Below are positions 1-10,673 of a DNA stretch of 64,000 nt, piece after piece. Position numbers and translations under genes: made by a program. The notes beneath the pieces are model-generated. The model was given only the letters and a program-made list of their open reading frames with translations. It searched no databases and was not told the DNA's origin. The first letter of the stretch is position 1. The number at the start of each line of letters is the position of its first letter. Origin of the DNA: CAMDPA01 sp964574325 (GTDB taxonomy: Bacteria > Pseudomonadota > Alphaproteobacteria > Rhizobiales > Hyphomicrobiaceae); assembly GCA_964574325.1 (NCBI GenBank), contig CAZNMY010000003.1:62001-126000 (forward strand). The letters run 5' to 3'.

Positions 1-1687
1 CGTCCCCGGCGCCCAGGCCCGCGCTGCGCCAGCGCTCGACCACTTGCTCGAGGAAGTTCTCGTCGCCGACCGAAGCCTGCCAGGCCTCGGAGAAACGGGC
101 CGTAGAGCTGCGCGGAAGGCACTCCTTCCGCAGTTCGTCGAACTTGATGCGGACCGGCAGCGCCACGCCGTCGCCGAACGCGATCGCTTCTCGCTGCCCC
201 AGTGCCGGCAGGAATTCCAGGAGGCCGGAGCCGGTGTCCGAAACCGCCGAGGCGACGATCGCCTGATCGCGGTCGTTGGACATGCGCAGCGCGAACACGG
301 TGTTGCACTGTGACAGGATCGTCGCATCGATTTCCGCGGGGCGCTGCGTCACGATGCACAGCGAAGCGCCGTACTTGCGGCCCTCCTTGGCGATCTTGGC
401 GATGGCGCGTTTGGCGGGCTCGAAGCCCATCGATGAATTCGCCGGTACGTACCTGTGCGCTTCTTCGCACACCAGCGTCACGGGAACCTTGCCTTCGCTC
501 CACAACGCGAAGTCGAACGTCATGCGGCACAGCACCGACACGACCACGTTGACGACTTCGCTGGGAATGCCGGTCAGCTCCAGAATGGTGATCGGCTTGT
601 TGTTCACCGGCACGCGGAACATGCGGCCGAGGATCTGGGCCATGCCGTCGTAGACGGTCAGCGAGCCGAACATGAAGCCGTAGCGGGCATCCTGGCTGAT
701 CGCGTCGATGCGCGAGCGCAGGACGCGATAGGGCTGCAGGTCCTTCTTGTTCTCGAGCTTGCCCATCCGCTCGTCGATCAGACTGGTGAGGTCCGAAATG
801 CGATAGGGCACCGGTGTATCGACTGTGAATCGGCCGGGATCGAGGAGGCCGCGGCGCAGGCCCGTATCCTTGCGGCCCTGCGTGCCGGCCGCATAGCGGC
901 TCTTGCACAGTGGGATCAGCTCCTGGATGATTTCGATCTCCGCGCGGCGGTTGCCGGCATCGCCGAGAAGCACCTCGACGATCTCGTCGAACGTCAGGAG
1001 CCAGAACGGCAACTGCATGTTGCGCGGGCTGATCACCTCGCCCCACTCGGGGAACGCGGTTGCATATTCGTTGTGCGGATCGAGCAGCACGATATGGGCA
1101 GCCGGGTTGGCGCCGAGGATCGCGCGCAGCACGAGCGCGGTGGTGCAGGATTTGCCCGTGCCGGTCGTGCCGAGGATCGCGAAGTGCTTGCCGAGGAGGT
1201 CGTCGACCTTGACCATGGCGGGAATGGTGGCGTCCTGCCGGATGCATCCAACGCGGACGGATGATTTCCCGTCTCCGCAGAATGCGAGCTCGAGCTCGGC
1301 TTTGACGGCGACCCGCACCCGGTCGCCGAGTGCCGGATAGACCGTGACGCCGCGATTGAAGGAGCCCTGCTTGCCGTCCCGCGCGAGCCACAGCTCGCCG
1401 ACGAGACCGAGTTCCGCGATCCAGATCTCGGATTCGCCGTCGCGCTGGGCCGGTACCGGCACGCTCAACGCCGAAACGATCGCGAGCACGACCGTATTGC
1501 TCTGCTCGATCGCGAGCAGCGTACCCATTTCAGGCCGGCCGCCGGGGGATGCGAGGGCGGCATCGCTGGAGCCGTCCAGCAGGACGATGGCCTTGGAGCC
1601 GGTCACGGAGACGATGCGACCGATGGAGCGGTCTGGTCCGCGCGATTGACGGGCCGAGCCGGCGGCAGTGGATGCGGATGGCTGCAT
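1..1687 (-). CDS. HerA-type DUF87 ATPase (partial, runs off left edge)
   Basis: A reverse-strand frame is open from the ATG at 1687 to the window edge (about 562 residues), so the C-terminus is missing. The N-terminal ~140 residues look like the HAS-barrel of HerA/DUF87 ATPases. A Walker A motif GTTGTGKS lies at residues 173-180. The Walker B-like stretch LVCEEAHRYVPA is read near 445-480, followed by QRPAEIDATILSQCNT, which is diagnostic of HerA/FtsK-superfamily hexameric ATPases. Family members translocate DNA, often with NurA in archaea, but no nuclease gene is visible here. The gene starts 13 bp after the kinase gene at 1701-2603 on the same strand, so the two are probably co-transcribed. 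Family assignment is secure; the biological role is not. Confidence 0.85.
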   Translation of the reverse strand, partial: MQPSASTAAGSARQSRGPDRSIGRIVSVTGSKAIVLLDGSSDAALASPGGRPEMGTLLAIEQSNTVVLAIVSALSVPVPAQRDGESEIWIAELGLVGELWLARDGKQGSFNRGVTVYPALGDRVRVAVKAELELAFCGDGKSSVRVGCIRQDATIPAMVKVDDLLGKHFAILGTTGTGKSCTTALVLRAILGANPAAHIVLLDPHNEYATAFPEWGEVISPRNMQLPFWLLTFDEIVEVLLGDAGNRRAEIEIIQELIPLCKSRYAAGTQGRKDTGLRRGLLDPGRFTVDTPVPYRISDLTSLIDERMGKLENKKDLQPYRVLRSRIDAISQDARYGFMFGSLTVYDGMAQILGRMFRVPVNNKPITILELTGIPSEVVNVVVSVLCRMTFDFALWSEGKVPVTLVCEEAHRYVPANSSMGFEPAKRAIAKIAKEGRKYGASLCIVTQRPAEIDATILSQCNTVFALRMSNDRDQAIVASAVSDTGSGLLEFLPALGQREAIAFGDGVALPVRIKFDELRKECLPRSSTARFSEAWQASVGDENFLEQVVERWRSAGLGAGD

Positions 1688-1700
1688 GTCGATGTGCCTC

Positions 1701-2603
1701 TCAGATCGCCGGTGAGGGACGGTCGATGATTCGCGGTCCCAGGATGGCGTCGTCGTTCTGGTTCAGAGCGGTCACGGAATGGCGAGACGGGAGCACGACG
1801 CTCACCGTTGTTCCGACGTCCTTTTCGCTCACGATTCCGAGCTGCCCGCTGTGCAACTCGACGAGCGACTTGGAGATCGGCAAGCCGAGGCCCGTGCCTT
1901 CTCGCCACCGCGCACGTGAGCTGTCGACCTGGCCGAACGGGGTGAGCGCGATCTTGATGTCCTCGTCGCTCATGCCGATGCCGGTGTCGGCGATTTCGAT
2001 CAGCGTGCTGCCGTCGGGCATGCGGAATGCACGCACCGTGACGACACCGCCGGAGCGCGTGAACTTGATGCCGTTGCTGATGATGTTCGTGAAGACCTGC
2101 CGCAGCTTGACGCTGTCGCCCCGGATCATCGGCAGGTCCGTCGCGATCGACGTCTCGACCGTCACGCCGGCTTCAGCCGCCATCAGTTCGAGCGACGCGA
2201 TCGAGATGAGCAGCACCTCGTCGATTGCTATCTCGCGGGCGTCGAGTGTGTACTTTCCGCTCTGGATTTTCGAGATGTCGAGAATGTCGTTGATGACAGC
2301 GAGCAGGTGGCCGGCGGAATCGTGGATCAGCGTCGCATATTGGACGATCTCGTCGTCCTTGAGATGCCGGCGGCCGTGCTCGGACAGAAGCTTCGAGAAG
2401 CCCACCACGGTGTTGAGTGGCGTGCGCAGCTCATGGCTCATATTGGAGATGAATTCGGATTTCACCCGGCTGGCGATTTCCGCCTCGATCCGGGCTGAAT
2501 GCTCAGCGACCCGCGTGCGGTGCCGCAGGACGGCATCACCCAGCAGAGAGGAATACTCGCTGATCAACGAGTTGCCTTTACTTATTCCGGAACTGTGGAG
2601 CAT
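1701..2603 (-). CDS. Histidine kinase without a sensory domain
   Basis: A 300-residue protein with only a transmitter module. The HisKA phosphoacceptor is in FISNMSHELRTPLN (His57). The ATPase domain has an N-box LRQVFTNIISNGIKFT, a G1 box IADTGIGM and a G2 box GTGLGLPISKSL. There is no membrane segment and only ~45 residues precede the HisKA helix, so it is a soluble kinase or has lost an N-terminal sensor. An in-frame TAG lies 14 codons upstream with no other usable start, which fixes the ATG at 2603. No response regulator gene is adjacent. It is the first gene of a pair with the HerA-like ATPase. The signal is unknown. Confidence 0.85.
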   Translation of the reverse strand: MLHSSGISKGNSLISEYSSLLGDAVLRHRTRVAEHSARIEAEIASRVKSEFISNMSHELRTPLNTVVGFSKLLSEHGRRHLKDDEIVQYATLIHDSAGHLLAVINDILDISKIQSGKYTLDAREIAIDEVLLISIASLELMAAEAGVTVETSIATDLPMIRGDSVKLRQVFTNIISNGIKFTRSGGVVTVRAFRMPDGSTLIEIADTGIGMSDEDIKIALTPFGQVDSSRARWREGTGLGLPISKSLVELHSGQLGIVSEKDVGTTVSVVLPSRHSVTALNQNDDAILGPRIIDRPSPAI

Positions 2604-3028
2604 CGACCACGCCGTTCTTTGAGAAAGAGAATCTCGGACAAGCTATGGCCCAAGGGATAATCTGGCGTTAACAGCAACACCTCGAGCCGCATCGAAATTT
2701 GCGGGAAATACATTTCAAATAAATGAGGACGCGCGTTCAATTGGAATTGCTCGATCCAGAACGCCGGCCAGAAACTCAGGACTGTCGTTGCCGACAGAGC
2801 GGTCGACGGTCAGGAATAGCGAAAAAACTCTATGATCCAGGTGAGAGTTGGCAAGAAATTACAAATTTTATCAAGTATTAAGAATAATATTGCCGCGACG
2901 CCGTGCGGTCGTTCATCGATTCATCTGCAAGTCGAAAACCACGAAATACGATTGGGCGGACACGGAAAATTTTCGTGCCGCCGAAGTTTTCGATGCACTC
3001 CCACGCCCCCGGAATGGCCGTTGTGATT
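2604..3028. other. Intergenic region upstream of the kinase/ATPase pair
   Basis: This 425-bp stretch contains no credible gene. It holds the promoter region of the kinase gene and the 3' flank of the decarboxylase gene. Positions about 2830-2895 are markedly AT-rich for this genome. No clear terminator hairpin or operator was recognised. Confidence 0.5.
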
Positions 3029-4030
3029 TCAACTGCCGAGCAGGTCCTGTAACCGGAACAGCTCGAGCGAATTGGTCCGGCCGATCCGCACACGGTCGGC
3101 TTCGCTGATCGGGCAGGCGTCGAACCACTGTGCCGCCTCGTCGATCGCCTCGAACGGCCAGTCCGTCGAGAACAGGATGCGACCCGACCCGATCACCTGC
3201 ATCGAGCACAGCAGCGCCGGCGTAGAGAAGTTGCCCGACACGGTGATGTAGAAGTTGTCCTGGAAGTATTCGCTCAGCAGGCGCTTCGCCGGATACTTGG
3301 GCGGCTGGTCGAGCCACTTGTTGCGGTTGTCGCACCGCCAGATCGCGAACGGCAGGTTCTCGCCCATGTGGCCGAGAACGATCTGCAACTTGGGATGCCG
3401 GTCGAACAGGCCCGAGCACATCAGCCGCAGCGCGTGCACCGCGGTTTCTTGGGCGAACGCCCATGTCGGCCCCATCAGCCAGGGATGCCCGTCATAGATG
3501 CGCGCGTCCTGTGGAAGCGGATTGCGCGGATGCAGATAGAACGGCACGTCGAGCTCGGCGACTTTGGCCCAGAAGCCGTCGTAGCGCGCGTCGTCGAGAT
3601 ATACAGGCGTTTCCGGATCGCCAGCCTGGCTGAACCCGTTCACCAGCGCGCCACGGAAGCCCAGTTGCTTGACCGCCCGCTCGATCTCGCGCGTCGCCTC
3701 GTCCGGGTCCTGCATGGCGAGGGCCGCCAGTCCCTGGAACCGCTTGGGGTTTTTCGCAACTTCCTTCGCCAGGTAGTCGTTCGAGCGCCGCGCCACATCG
3801 ACCGCGCGCCCGATGTCGACAATGGCCTGCACGGCCGGCGCATTGAGCGACAGCAGCGTCATCTCGATACCGGCCTTGTCCATCTCCTTCAGGCGGTCAC
3901 CGTGGATGTCCGTAATGCGGTGCTTCAATTCGGGCCAGTGGCTGGGCGGCACGAACACGGCCGAATCCTCCAGCGTGTCGGGAAACGCGTAGTGCTCTTC
4001 GAGCGCGATCTTGCCCATCTTGCCGTTCAT
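3029..4030 (-). CDS. Amidohydrolase-2 family decarboxylase (gamma-resorcylate/2,3-dihydroxybenzoate type)
   Basis: A 333-residue TIM-barrel protein of the ACMSD/amidohydrolase-2 family. The N-terminal metal-binding motif ALEEHYAFP matches the EEH start of gamma-resorcylate and 2,3-dihydroxybenzoate decarboxylases. Other expected ligands are visible: His in FYLHPRNP, His in VLGHMGENLPF and Asp in ILFSTDWPFE. Length is normal for these non-oxidative, metal-dependent aromatic acid decarboxylases. The gene is divergent from a TRAP transporter operon, so the transporter may import the substrate or a related acid. The subfamily is supported; the exact substrate cannot be read from sequence. Confidence 0.8.
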   Translation of the reverse strand: MNGKMGKIALEEHYAFPDTLEDSAVFVPPSHWPELKHRITDIHGDRLKEMDKAGIEMTLLSLNAPAVQAIVDIGRAVDVARRSNDYLAKEVAKNPKRFQGLAALAMQDPDEATREIERAVKQLGFRGALVNGFSQAGDPETPVYLDDARYDGFWAKVAELDVPFYLHPRNPLPQDARIYDGHPWLMGPTWAFAQETAVHALRLMCSGLFDRHPKLQIVLGHMGENLPFAIWRCDNRNKWLDQPPKYPAKRLLSEYFQDNFYITVSGNFSTPALLCSMQVIGSGRILFSTDWPFEAIDEAAQWFDACPISEADRVRIGRTNSLELFRLQDLLGS

Positions 4031-4341
4031 GCTGAGCGATCCTCGGGGTGACTGTTTCTGTCGCTTGTCCAGGCTCGGTGGTCATCGAGCATTGCTCGCA
4101 GGCTACAACAGCCCCGGCGTCTCCGGAAGCCTATTATTTGCAATTGCAAAGTTTGCACTTGAAACAGAACGCCGGGCGCACGATACCTGTTGGCGTCCGC
4201 TGTACCGGTTCCACCGTCGGCCTTCTGGCTACGCTTGCTGGCGCCCGAACAGCGGGGCATAGAGAACGGATGATCCCGGCGCGCGGCGCCAACGGGGTCG
4301 CCCAAGAACTGTACCCGGCTTCAAGGAGGAAGCGTTTCGTG
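4031..4341. promoter_or_regulatory. Divergent promoter region, decarboxylase / TRAP operon, with palindromic operator candidate
   Basis: The 311 bp between the divergent decarboxylase and TRAP genes must hold both promoters. A perfect 14-bp palindrome TTTGCAATTGCAAA lies at 4137-4150, followed at once by the imperfect repeat GTTTGCACTTGAAAC (4151-4165). Such paired palindromes are typical of a dimeric repressor or activator site. No regulator gene is adjacent. The operator role is inferred from symmetry and position only. Confidence 0.45.
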
Positions 4342-5352
4342 ATGATTTCAAAGCGCAAGAGCACTGCGTTCGCATTCGCGCTGGGCCTTCTGGCCTCGTG
4401 CGCGACGGTCTCCGCCCAGCAGTTCACGATGAAGATCTCGTCGCCGACGGTGGGCGATGTCACCCAGGAGTGGATGAAGACCTTCAAGTCCGGCGTCGAG
4501 GGACGTGCAGCGGGCAAGATCAAGGTCGAACTCTATCCGGCCGGCCAGCTCGGCGCGATCCCGGCGACAGTCGACGGCGTGGCCCTCGGCACCATCGAAG
4601 CCGTGATCCCGGCGTCCGGCTTCCTCGCTGGCCTGGAGCCGCGCTTCACGGTTCTCGACCTGCCCGCGATTTTCAATGACCTCGCGCACGCGCAGCGCGT
4701 TCACAACTCGCCGGAAGCCAAGCAGCTCTACGCCAAGTTCGGCGCGTCGAAGGGTGTCGAGCCGATCGCGATCATCGCGCATGGCCCCGCCATGATCGTC
4801 TCGCACAAGCCGATCCGCACCGTCGCCGACTTCAAGGGCCAGAAGGTTCGCGTCATCGCCGGCACGCCCCTGTTCATCGAGACTGCCAAGAAGCTCGGCA
4901 TCTCGCCGGTCGCAATGGCCCTCGGTGAGGTGCTCCCCGCACTCCAGAACAAGGCGTTGGACGGCAGCGTCACCGGCCTCACCGTGCTGACCTCCATGAA
5001 ATACTTCGACGTCGCCAAGGCTGCGACCTCGATCCCGAGCGGCATCATTTCGGTCGGCGTCTTGTCGAACACCAAGTGGTTGAAGGGTCTCGGCCCCGAC
5101 CTCGAGAAGGTGGTCCGCGAGGAAGCCGGCAAGGCCAACACGGCCGTGAACAAGTTCGGTCAGGACGACGTTACTGCAGCCCGCGACGTGTGGCGCAAGA
5201 ACGGCGGCGAGGTCATCGATCTCGTCCCTGCCGAGGACGCCAAGTACCGCGAAGCCGTGACGTCGGCGCTTCCTCCATTGCTCGAGAAGAATGCGACGTT
5301 GAAGGCCGACTACGAGGCGATCCTCGCGATCGCGAAGAAGTACGCGAAGTAG
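4342..5352 (+). CDS. dctP: TRAP transporter solute-binding protein (DctP family)
   Basis: A 336-residue periplasmic binding protein of the DctP/TAXI-like TRAP family. A signal peptide is evident (KRKSTAFAFALGLLASCATVSA, cleaved near residue 25). The rest is a standard two-lobe DctP domain, including AEFEAVI-like and KVRVIAGTPLFIE-type segments and the GEVLPALQNKALDG stretch typical of TRAP binding proteins. The start follows a strong AGGAGGA Shine-Dalgarno (4324-4330); a GTG at 4339 is immediately upstream and in frame and could be the real start. It is the first gene of dctPQM and is divergent from an aromatic-acid decarboxylase gene, so a carboxylate or aromatic acid ligand is likely but unproven. 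Confidence 0.9.
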   Translation: MISKRKSTAFAFALGLLASCATVSAQQFTMKISSPTVGDVTQEWMKTFKSGVEGRAAGKIKVELYPAGQLGAIPATVDGVALGTIEAVIPASGFLAGLEPRFTVLDLPAIFNDLAHAQRVHNSPEAKQLYAKFGASKGVEPIAIIAHGPAMIVSHKPIRTVADFKGQKVRVIAGTPLFIETAKKLGISPVAMALGEVLPALQNKALDGSVTGLTVLTSMKYFDVAKAATSIPSGIISVGVLSNTKWLKGLGPDLEKVVREEAGKANTAVNKFGQDDVTAARDVWRKNGGEVIDLVPAEDAKYREAVTSALPPLLEKNATLKADYEAILAIAKKYAK

Positions 5353-5384
5353 CAGCCGGACGTTTCCGGCTCGACGCCACACTG

Positions 5385-5523
5385 GAGCATCATCCGACCA
5401 GACGGAATCGTCGTCAGCGATTCGCGGGTCGGATGAAGATGCTCTAGCTTCATGAGACTAGAGCAATTTTCTCCGATCAGTCGGACGCCTGTGGCAGTCG
5501 CATCTGATCGGATACGGCTCTAG
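5385..5523. repeat. Clustered intergenic palindromes (RIME-like, CTAG-bounded)
   Basis: Between dctP and dctQ there are nested inverted repeats. GAGCATCATCCGACC (5385-5399) pairs with GGTCGGATGAAGATGCTC (5427-5444). GCTCTAG (5441-5447) pairs with CTAGAGC (5457-5463), which pairs again with GCTCTAG (5517-5523); the last pair encloses CCGATCA/TGATCGG. The architecture resembles the dispersed palindromes common between rhizobial genes. It could act as an mRNA-stabilising or attenuating structure, which would explain a binding protein made in excess over the permease. Confidence 0.6.
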
Positions 5524-5546
5524 CGCCAGCGACGGAGCGGGGCGAG

Positions 5547-6089
5547 ATGGGGATGTTGGAGCGTGCGATCGGGGCCGCGATGGCGGTGCTGCAAAAGGCG
5601 CTGGGCGTCACCCTGATCGCCGCGATCCTGCTCAATTTCGCCAACGTGATCGGGCGATACGGCTTCGGCTACTCGATCCTGTGGGCGGACGAGGTCGAGA
5701 TGTTCATTCTCGTCCTCGTCACGTTCCTCGGCGCCGCCATCGTCGGCTGGAAGCGCCAGCATCTCGCCATGGACGTGCTGCGAACGAAGCTGCCGGGCCC
5801 GCTGGCTTCGCTCGTAACCGTCCTCGAGGCGGCGGCCCTGGTCGCCATCGCAGTTCTCGTCTGCATCCATTCGATCTCCTATGCGCAGCAGATGCTGATG
5901 TTGGGCCGCACCAGCGACAACGCCGGCATTCCCATGTGGATCCCCCACAGCTCCGTTGCGATCGGCTTCGCGCTGCTCGCTTTCGTGGCGATCTGGCAGG
6001 CGGTTGCAGGTCTCGTCGGCCGGCGCGGCAATACCGGTCGTGTCGAGTCGGAGAGCGAGGCCGCTGCATCGGCAGGCAAGAGGGACTGA
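5547..6089 (+). CDS. dctQ: TRAP transporter small permease (DctQ)
   Basis: A 180-residue membrane protein with four predicted hydrophobic segments, matching the DctQ small subunit of TRAP transporters. The WADEVEMFILVLVTFLGAA stretch with its acidic residues before helix 2 is characteristic of DctQ proteins. It lies downstream of dctP, after a palindrome-containing gap, and only 4 bp before the GTG of dctM, so Q and M are translationally linked. DctQ is thought to support the large subunit that carries the transport path. The C-terminal ~20 residues are hydrophilic and variable. Confidence 0.9.
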   Translation: MGMLERAIGAAMAVLQKALGVTLIAAILLNFANVIGRYGFGYSILWADEVEMFILVLVTFLGAAIVGWKRQHLAMDVLRTKLPGPLASLVTVLEAAALVAIAVLVCIHSISYAQQMLMLGRTSDNAGIPMWIPHSSVAIGFALLAFVAIWQAVAGLVGRRGNTGRVESESEAAASAGKRD

Positions 6090-6093
6090 AACA

Positions 6094-7377
6094 GTGACAT
6101 TCGCCCTTGCGTTCCTGCCGTTTCTGCTTCTGCTGATCGGGTTTCCGATCTTCCTCGTGCTGCTGTCGTCCGTGACCGTGGCCCTCGTGTTCTACATGAA
6201 CGTACCGCTCGCGGTGCTGCACCAGAACCTGTTCGGCTCCGTCAATTCGTTCTCGCTGTTGTCGATCCCGTTCTTCATCTTCGCCGGCGAGCTGATGGGC
6301 CGCGGCAGCGTCGCTCAGCGCCTCGTCGATGTCGTGCAGAGCGGCATGGGCGCGACACGCGGTAGTCTCGGCGTGACGACGGTCGGAACGTCGGCGATCT
6401 TCGGTGCGATCTCCGGCGTCAGCTCCGCCTGCGTCGCAACCATCGGCCGCATCATGTATCCCGCGATGCGCCGCAAGGGGTATCCAGAACCCTTCGCTGC
6501 CGGTCTCGTGACGGCGGTCGGCGCCATCGACATCATCATTCCGCCGAGCGTGCCCCTCATCATCTACGGCGCGGCTGCGCAGGAATCCGTGCCGCGCTTG
6601 TATGCGGCCGGCTTCATTCCCGGCCTGATGCTGGCCCTGATGCTGTCGGCCTACGTCATGTGGATCGCACGCCGCCAAGGCTTCGGCGAAAGCCCGCCGT
6701 TCGAATGGCGCGGCTTCCTTCGGGCGTTTACGCGTGGACTGTGGGCGCTGGGCATGCCCTTCATCATCCTCGGCGGGATCTACGGCGGCGTCTTCTCGCC
6801 GACCGAAGCCGCTGCCGTCGCCAGCGTCTATGCCGCGTTCGTCGCCGTGTTCGTATTCCGCGAGCTGGGATGGCGCGACATCATGCAGGCGGCGGAGACG
6901 ACCGCGCTCTTTTCCGCTCAGGTGCTGATCATCGTCGCGTGCGCCAGCGTTTTCTCCTGGCTGCTCACCGTCAATCAGGTCCCGGCCAATATCGTCGCCT
7001 GGCTCGAGGCGCTGCGCGTTCCCGCCTGGGTTCTGCTGCTGGCCATCAATTTCATACTGCTGATCGCAGGCTGCTTCATCGACCCGATCTCGGCCATACT
7101 GCTGTTGACGCCGCTGCTGGTGCCGGTGGTGAAGGCGGCTGGGATCGACACCGTGCACTTCGGCATCATCGTGACCGTCAATCTGGCGATCGGCCTGTTC
7201 AGCCCGCCGTTCGGCATGAACATCTTCGTGGCGCAGTCGGTGCTTGGTCTGCCCGTGTCATCGATCTACCGCGGCATCATTCCATTCCTCGTGATCTACC
7301 TGATCGCGCTCGGCCTCATCACCTTCGTGCCGCAGATCTCGCTGATCGGCCCGCAACTGCTGATGCGATCACCCTGA
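6094..7377 (+). CDS. dctM: TRAP transporter large permease (DctM)
   Basis: A 427-residue hydrophobic protein with about 12 membrane segments. Typical DctM signatures include FFIFAGELMGRG, GGSLGVTTV-like and GAISGVSSACVATIG, and the PPSVPLIIYG and PFGMNIFVAQS motifs of the two scoop-like halves. The GTG at 6094 lies 4 bp after the dctQ stop. DctM is the sodium-coupled transporting subunit working with the DctP binding protein. A short hairpin GCCGCT-gag-AGCGGC follows at 7384-7398. The substrate is probably an organic acid, possibly related to the divergent decarboxylase. Confidence 0.92.
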   Translation: MTFALAFLPFLLLLIGFPIFLVLLSSVTVALVFYMNVPLAVLHQNLFGSVNSFSLLSIPFFIFAGELMGRGSVAQRLVDVVQSGMGATRGSLGVTTVGTSAIFGAISGVSSACVATIGRIMYPAMRRKGYPEPFAAGLVTAVGAIDIIIPPSVPLIIYGAAAQESVPRLYAAGFIPGLMLALMLSAYVMWIARRQGFGESPPFEWRGFLRAFTRGLWALGMPFIILGGIYGGVFSPTEAAAVASVYAAFVAVFVFRELGWRDIMQAAETTALFSAQVLIIVACASVFSWLLTVNQVPANIVAWLEALRVPAWVLLLAINFILLIAGCFIDPISAILLLTPLLVPVVKAAGIDTVHFGIIVTVNLAIGLFSPPFGMNIFVAQSVLGLPVSSIYRGIIPFLVIYLIALGLITFVPQISLIGPQLLMRSP

Positions 7378-7383
7378 TCCGCT

Positions 7384-7398
7384 GCCGCTGAGAGCGGC
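7384..7398 (+). terminator. Possible terminator of the TRAP operon
   Basis: GCCGCT and AGCGGC form a 6-bp stem with a 3-nt loop just after the dctM stop. There is no good T-tract behind it, so it may be only a weak terminator or a 3' end stabiliser. Confidence 0.35.
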
Positions 7399-7571
7399 CT
7401 TCCGCGCTCCAGCCGCGTCTGAGCGATCATCCATTGAGGCAGATGGAAAGCCGTGGTCGGCATCTCGACAGGCGTCGCCGTTTCGATGCTTTCGTGGCAA
7501 CGCCATCGACGAAAACGGACCGGATGATCGCTCACCCGGCCCGAAATATGTCTGCCATATTGAACGCGCCG

Positions 7572-9179
<1,608 letters not shown>

Positions 9180-9643
9180 CGCTGTTCCAGTTTGATGGCA
9201 ATATCGAAGGCTGCGAACGCTGGCATCGAAACGCCGGAGTGAGAACGGTCGACGATGGGAGCGCGAAGATCGTGCGGCAGAACCGCAGCCACGTCGCCGC
9301 CGTCGTCACTGAAGCCGTCGTCACTGAAGATGGAAGATCGGTGCCCAGCTAAGTCGGAGCAAGCACGAAGCGAGCCACCGACGAAGTCCGCATAAAAATC
9401 AGTCGTCACTGTTCAAAGCAAGCGGAAATTCACGGTCGAATCGTCGCGTTTGATATTCGGGTTAAGCGCATGTGCAGCATTCGTGAGTGTTGCTGCAAGA
9501 ATAGACAGCAACTTCGACAGACATGCTTCAGTTGCTGGTGGTAGTTCCAGGCGTGAGACTATTGCCGCAGTGGTTAGCGTCGCTGTGGACAGCGCATTTT
9601 ATGCTGCGCTGCACACTGAAATGGCGCGGTGCAGCAATAAACA
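9180..9643. promoter_or_regulatory. pckA upstream region with tandem repeat and shared 20-mer
   Basis: The 464 bp between the pckA start and the 3' end of the HugZ-like gene hold no credible gene. A perfect 15-bp tandem duplication GCCGTCGTCACTGAA lies at 9299-9313 and 9314-9328. The 20-mer at 9605-9624 (TGCGCTGCACACTGAAATGG) matches, with one mismatch, a 20-mer just upstream of the phasin gene (49557-49576). An overlapping inverted repeat CTGCAC / GTGCAG spans about 9609-9635. The region is the likely pckA promoter. Confidence 0.5.
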
Positions 9644-10438
9644 TTAACCAACTGATCTTGAGCGCGCTGCTCGGGTTGCCGCGACGAGCACCTCCCGCAT
9701 GGCCTCGGTCGTGGCGATGCGCTCGGGGAAGCGAATGCGAACCGAGCGCCGGCCATCGGTCAGGTCGCAGCCCTCCGGATCGCAGCCGATCATCCGCCAC
9801 GCGCCGCCGTCCGATCCGGTGGTGCTTGCGTCATGGCCCGATGCTGCCGGGTGCGCCGCCGCCATGGCCGATATCGCGTCGGCATGGTCGTTGTTCATGT
9901 GCTCGAGAATGCCATGTTCGGCCTCGATGACGGCGGCAGCGTCGCTCGTTTCGACTGTCATGTCGCCGGCCTGGAGTCGCACGATCCTCCCGAACCCGGC
10001 CACCAGATGCGCCCATTCGATGTCGAGCTGGTAGAGCCTGAAGTCGGCGAAGTCGATGAAGCCCGCGGCATCCGGATGTCGCGCCAGGTAGCGTCGGCGC
10101 GCGGTTGCCGCATCGGCCTCTCGCATCCGCCCGACCAGCGTGACGCGCGCGCCGGTCAGCGCCGCGCGATCCGCACTCGATGCATCGAACAGAATGCTGC
10201 ACCTCTGATCCGCCTCGATATTCTTCGCGTGCTCGGCAAGGCCGGACAACGCCAGCAGCGGCGATCCGTCAGGCTGGGTGGCAACGGCGACCAGCGAAGC
10301 GTAAGGGTATCCACCGACGCGGTCGATAGTGCCCAGGCTGGCCTTCCACGCCGCGCGGACGAGATCTCTGGCGAGGCCGGCCGCGGCCTCTTTTCCACCG
10401 TCCCGGGAACGCGCGTCGGAGATATCGTCGCTTGCCAT
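9644..10438 (-). CDS. HugZ-family FMN-binding split-barrel protein (pyridoxamine oxidase-like, DUF2470)
   Basis: About 264 residues from the ATG at 10438. The N-terminal two thirds form a split-barrel (KASLGTIDRVGGYPYASLVAVATQPDGSP), and the C-terminus is a DUF2470-type domain with the GILEHMNNDHADAISAMA signature. This two-domain layout is that of HugZ-like heme oxygenases and related flavoproteins. An upstream in-frame ATG at 10552 would add 38 residues that look non-conserved, so the shorter start is preferred. It is divergent from chvI. Whether it degrades heme or has another redox function cannot be told from sequence alone. Confidence 0.82.
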   Translation of the reverse strand: MASDDISDARSRDGGKEAAAGLARDLVRAAWKASLGTIDRVGGYPYASLVAVATQPDGSPLLALSGLAEHAKNIEADQRCSILFDASSADRAALTGARVTLVGRMREADAATARRRYLARHPDAAGFIDFADFRLYQLDIEWAHLVAGFGRIVRLQAGDMTVETSDAAAVIEAEHGILEHMNNDHADAISAMAAAHPAASGHDASTTGSDGGAWRMIGCDPEGCDLTDGRRSVRIRFPERIATTEAMREVLVAATRAARSRSVG

Positions 10439-10673
10439 GTGCGTGCTCGCGCTTTGCGTGCTAGATGTGCGTCTCGAGCCCTGTTCGACACGGCCCGGTT
10501 CGAGACGGATGTCGCGGCCCATAAAGTCGGCTGATTGCCCTGCAGATGACATTCACTGGCCATTCAGCCGACCGGGAAGAGAGTAATGTTGCCACATTTC
10601 TCTCGTGTTGAAACCTTAGAGGCGGCAAAATCGTGTGGCCCGGCTCAGCCGGTGCGGTGAGGCGAGTGATCCC

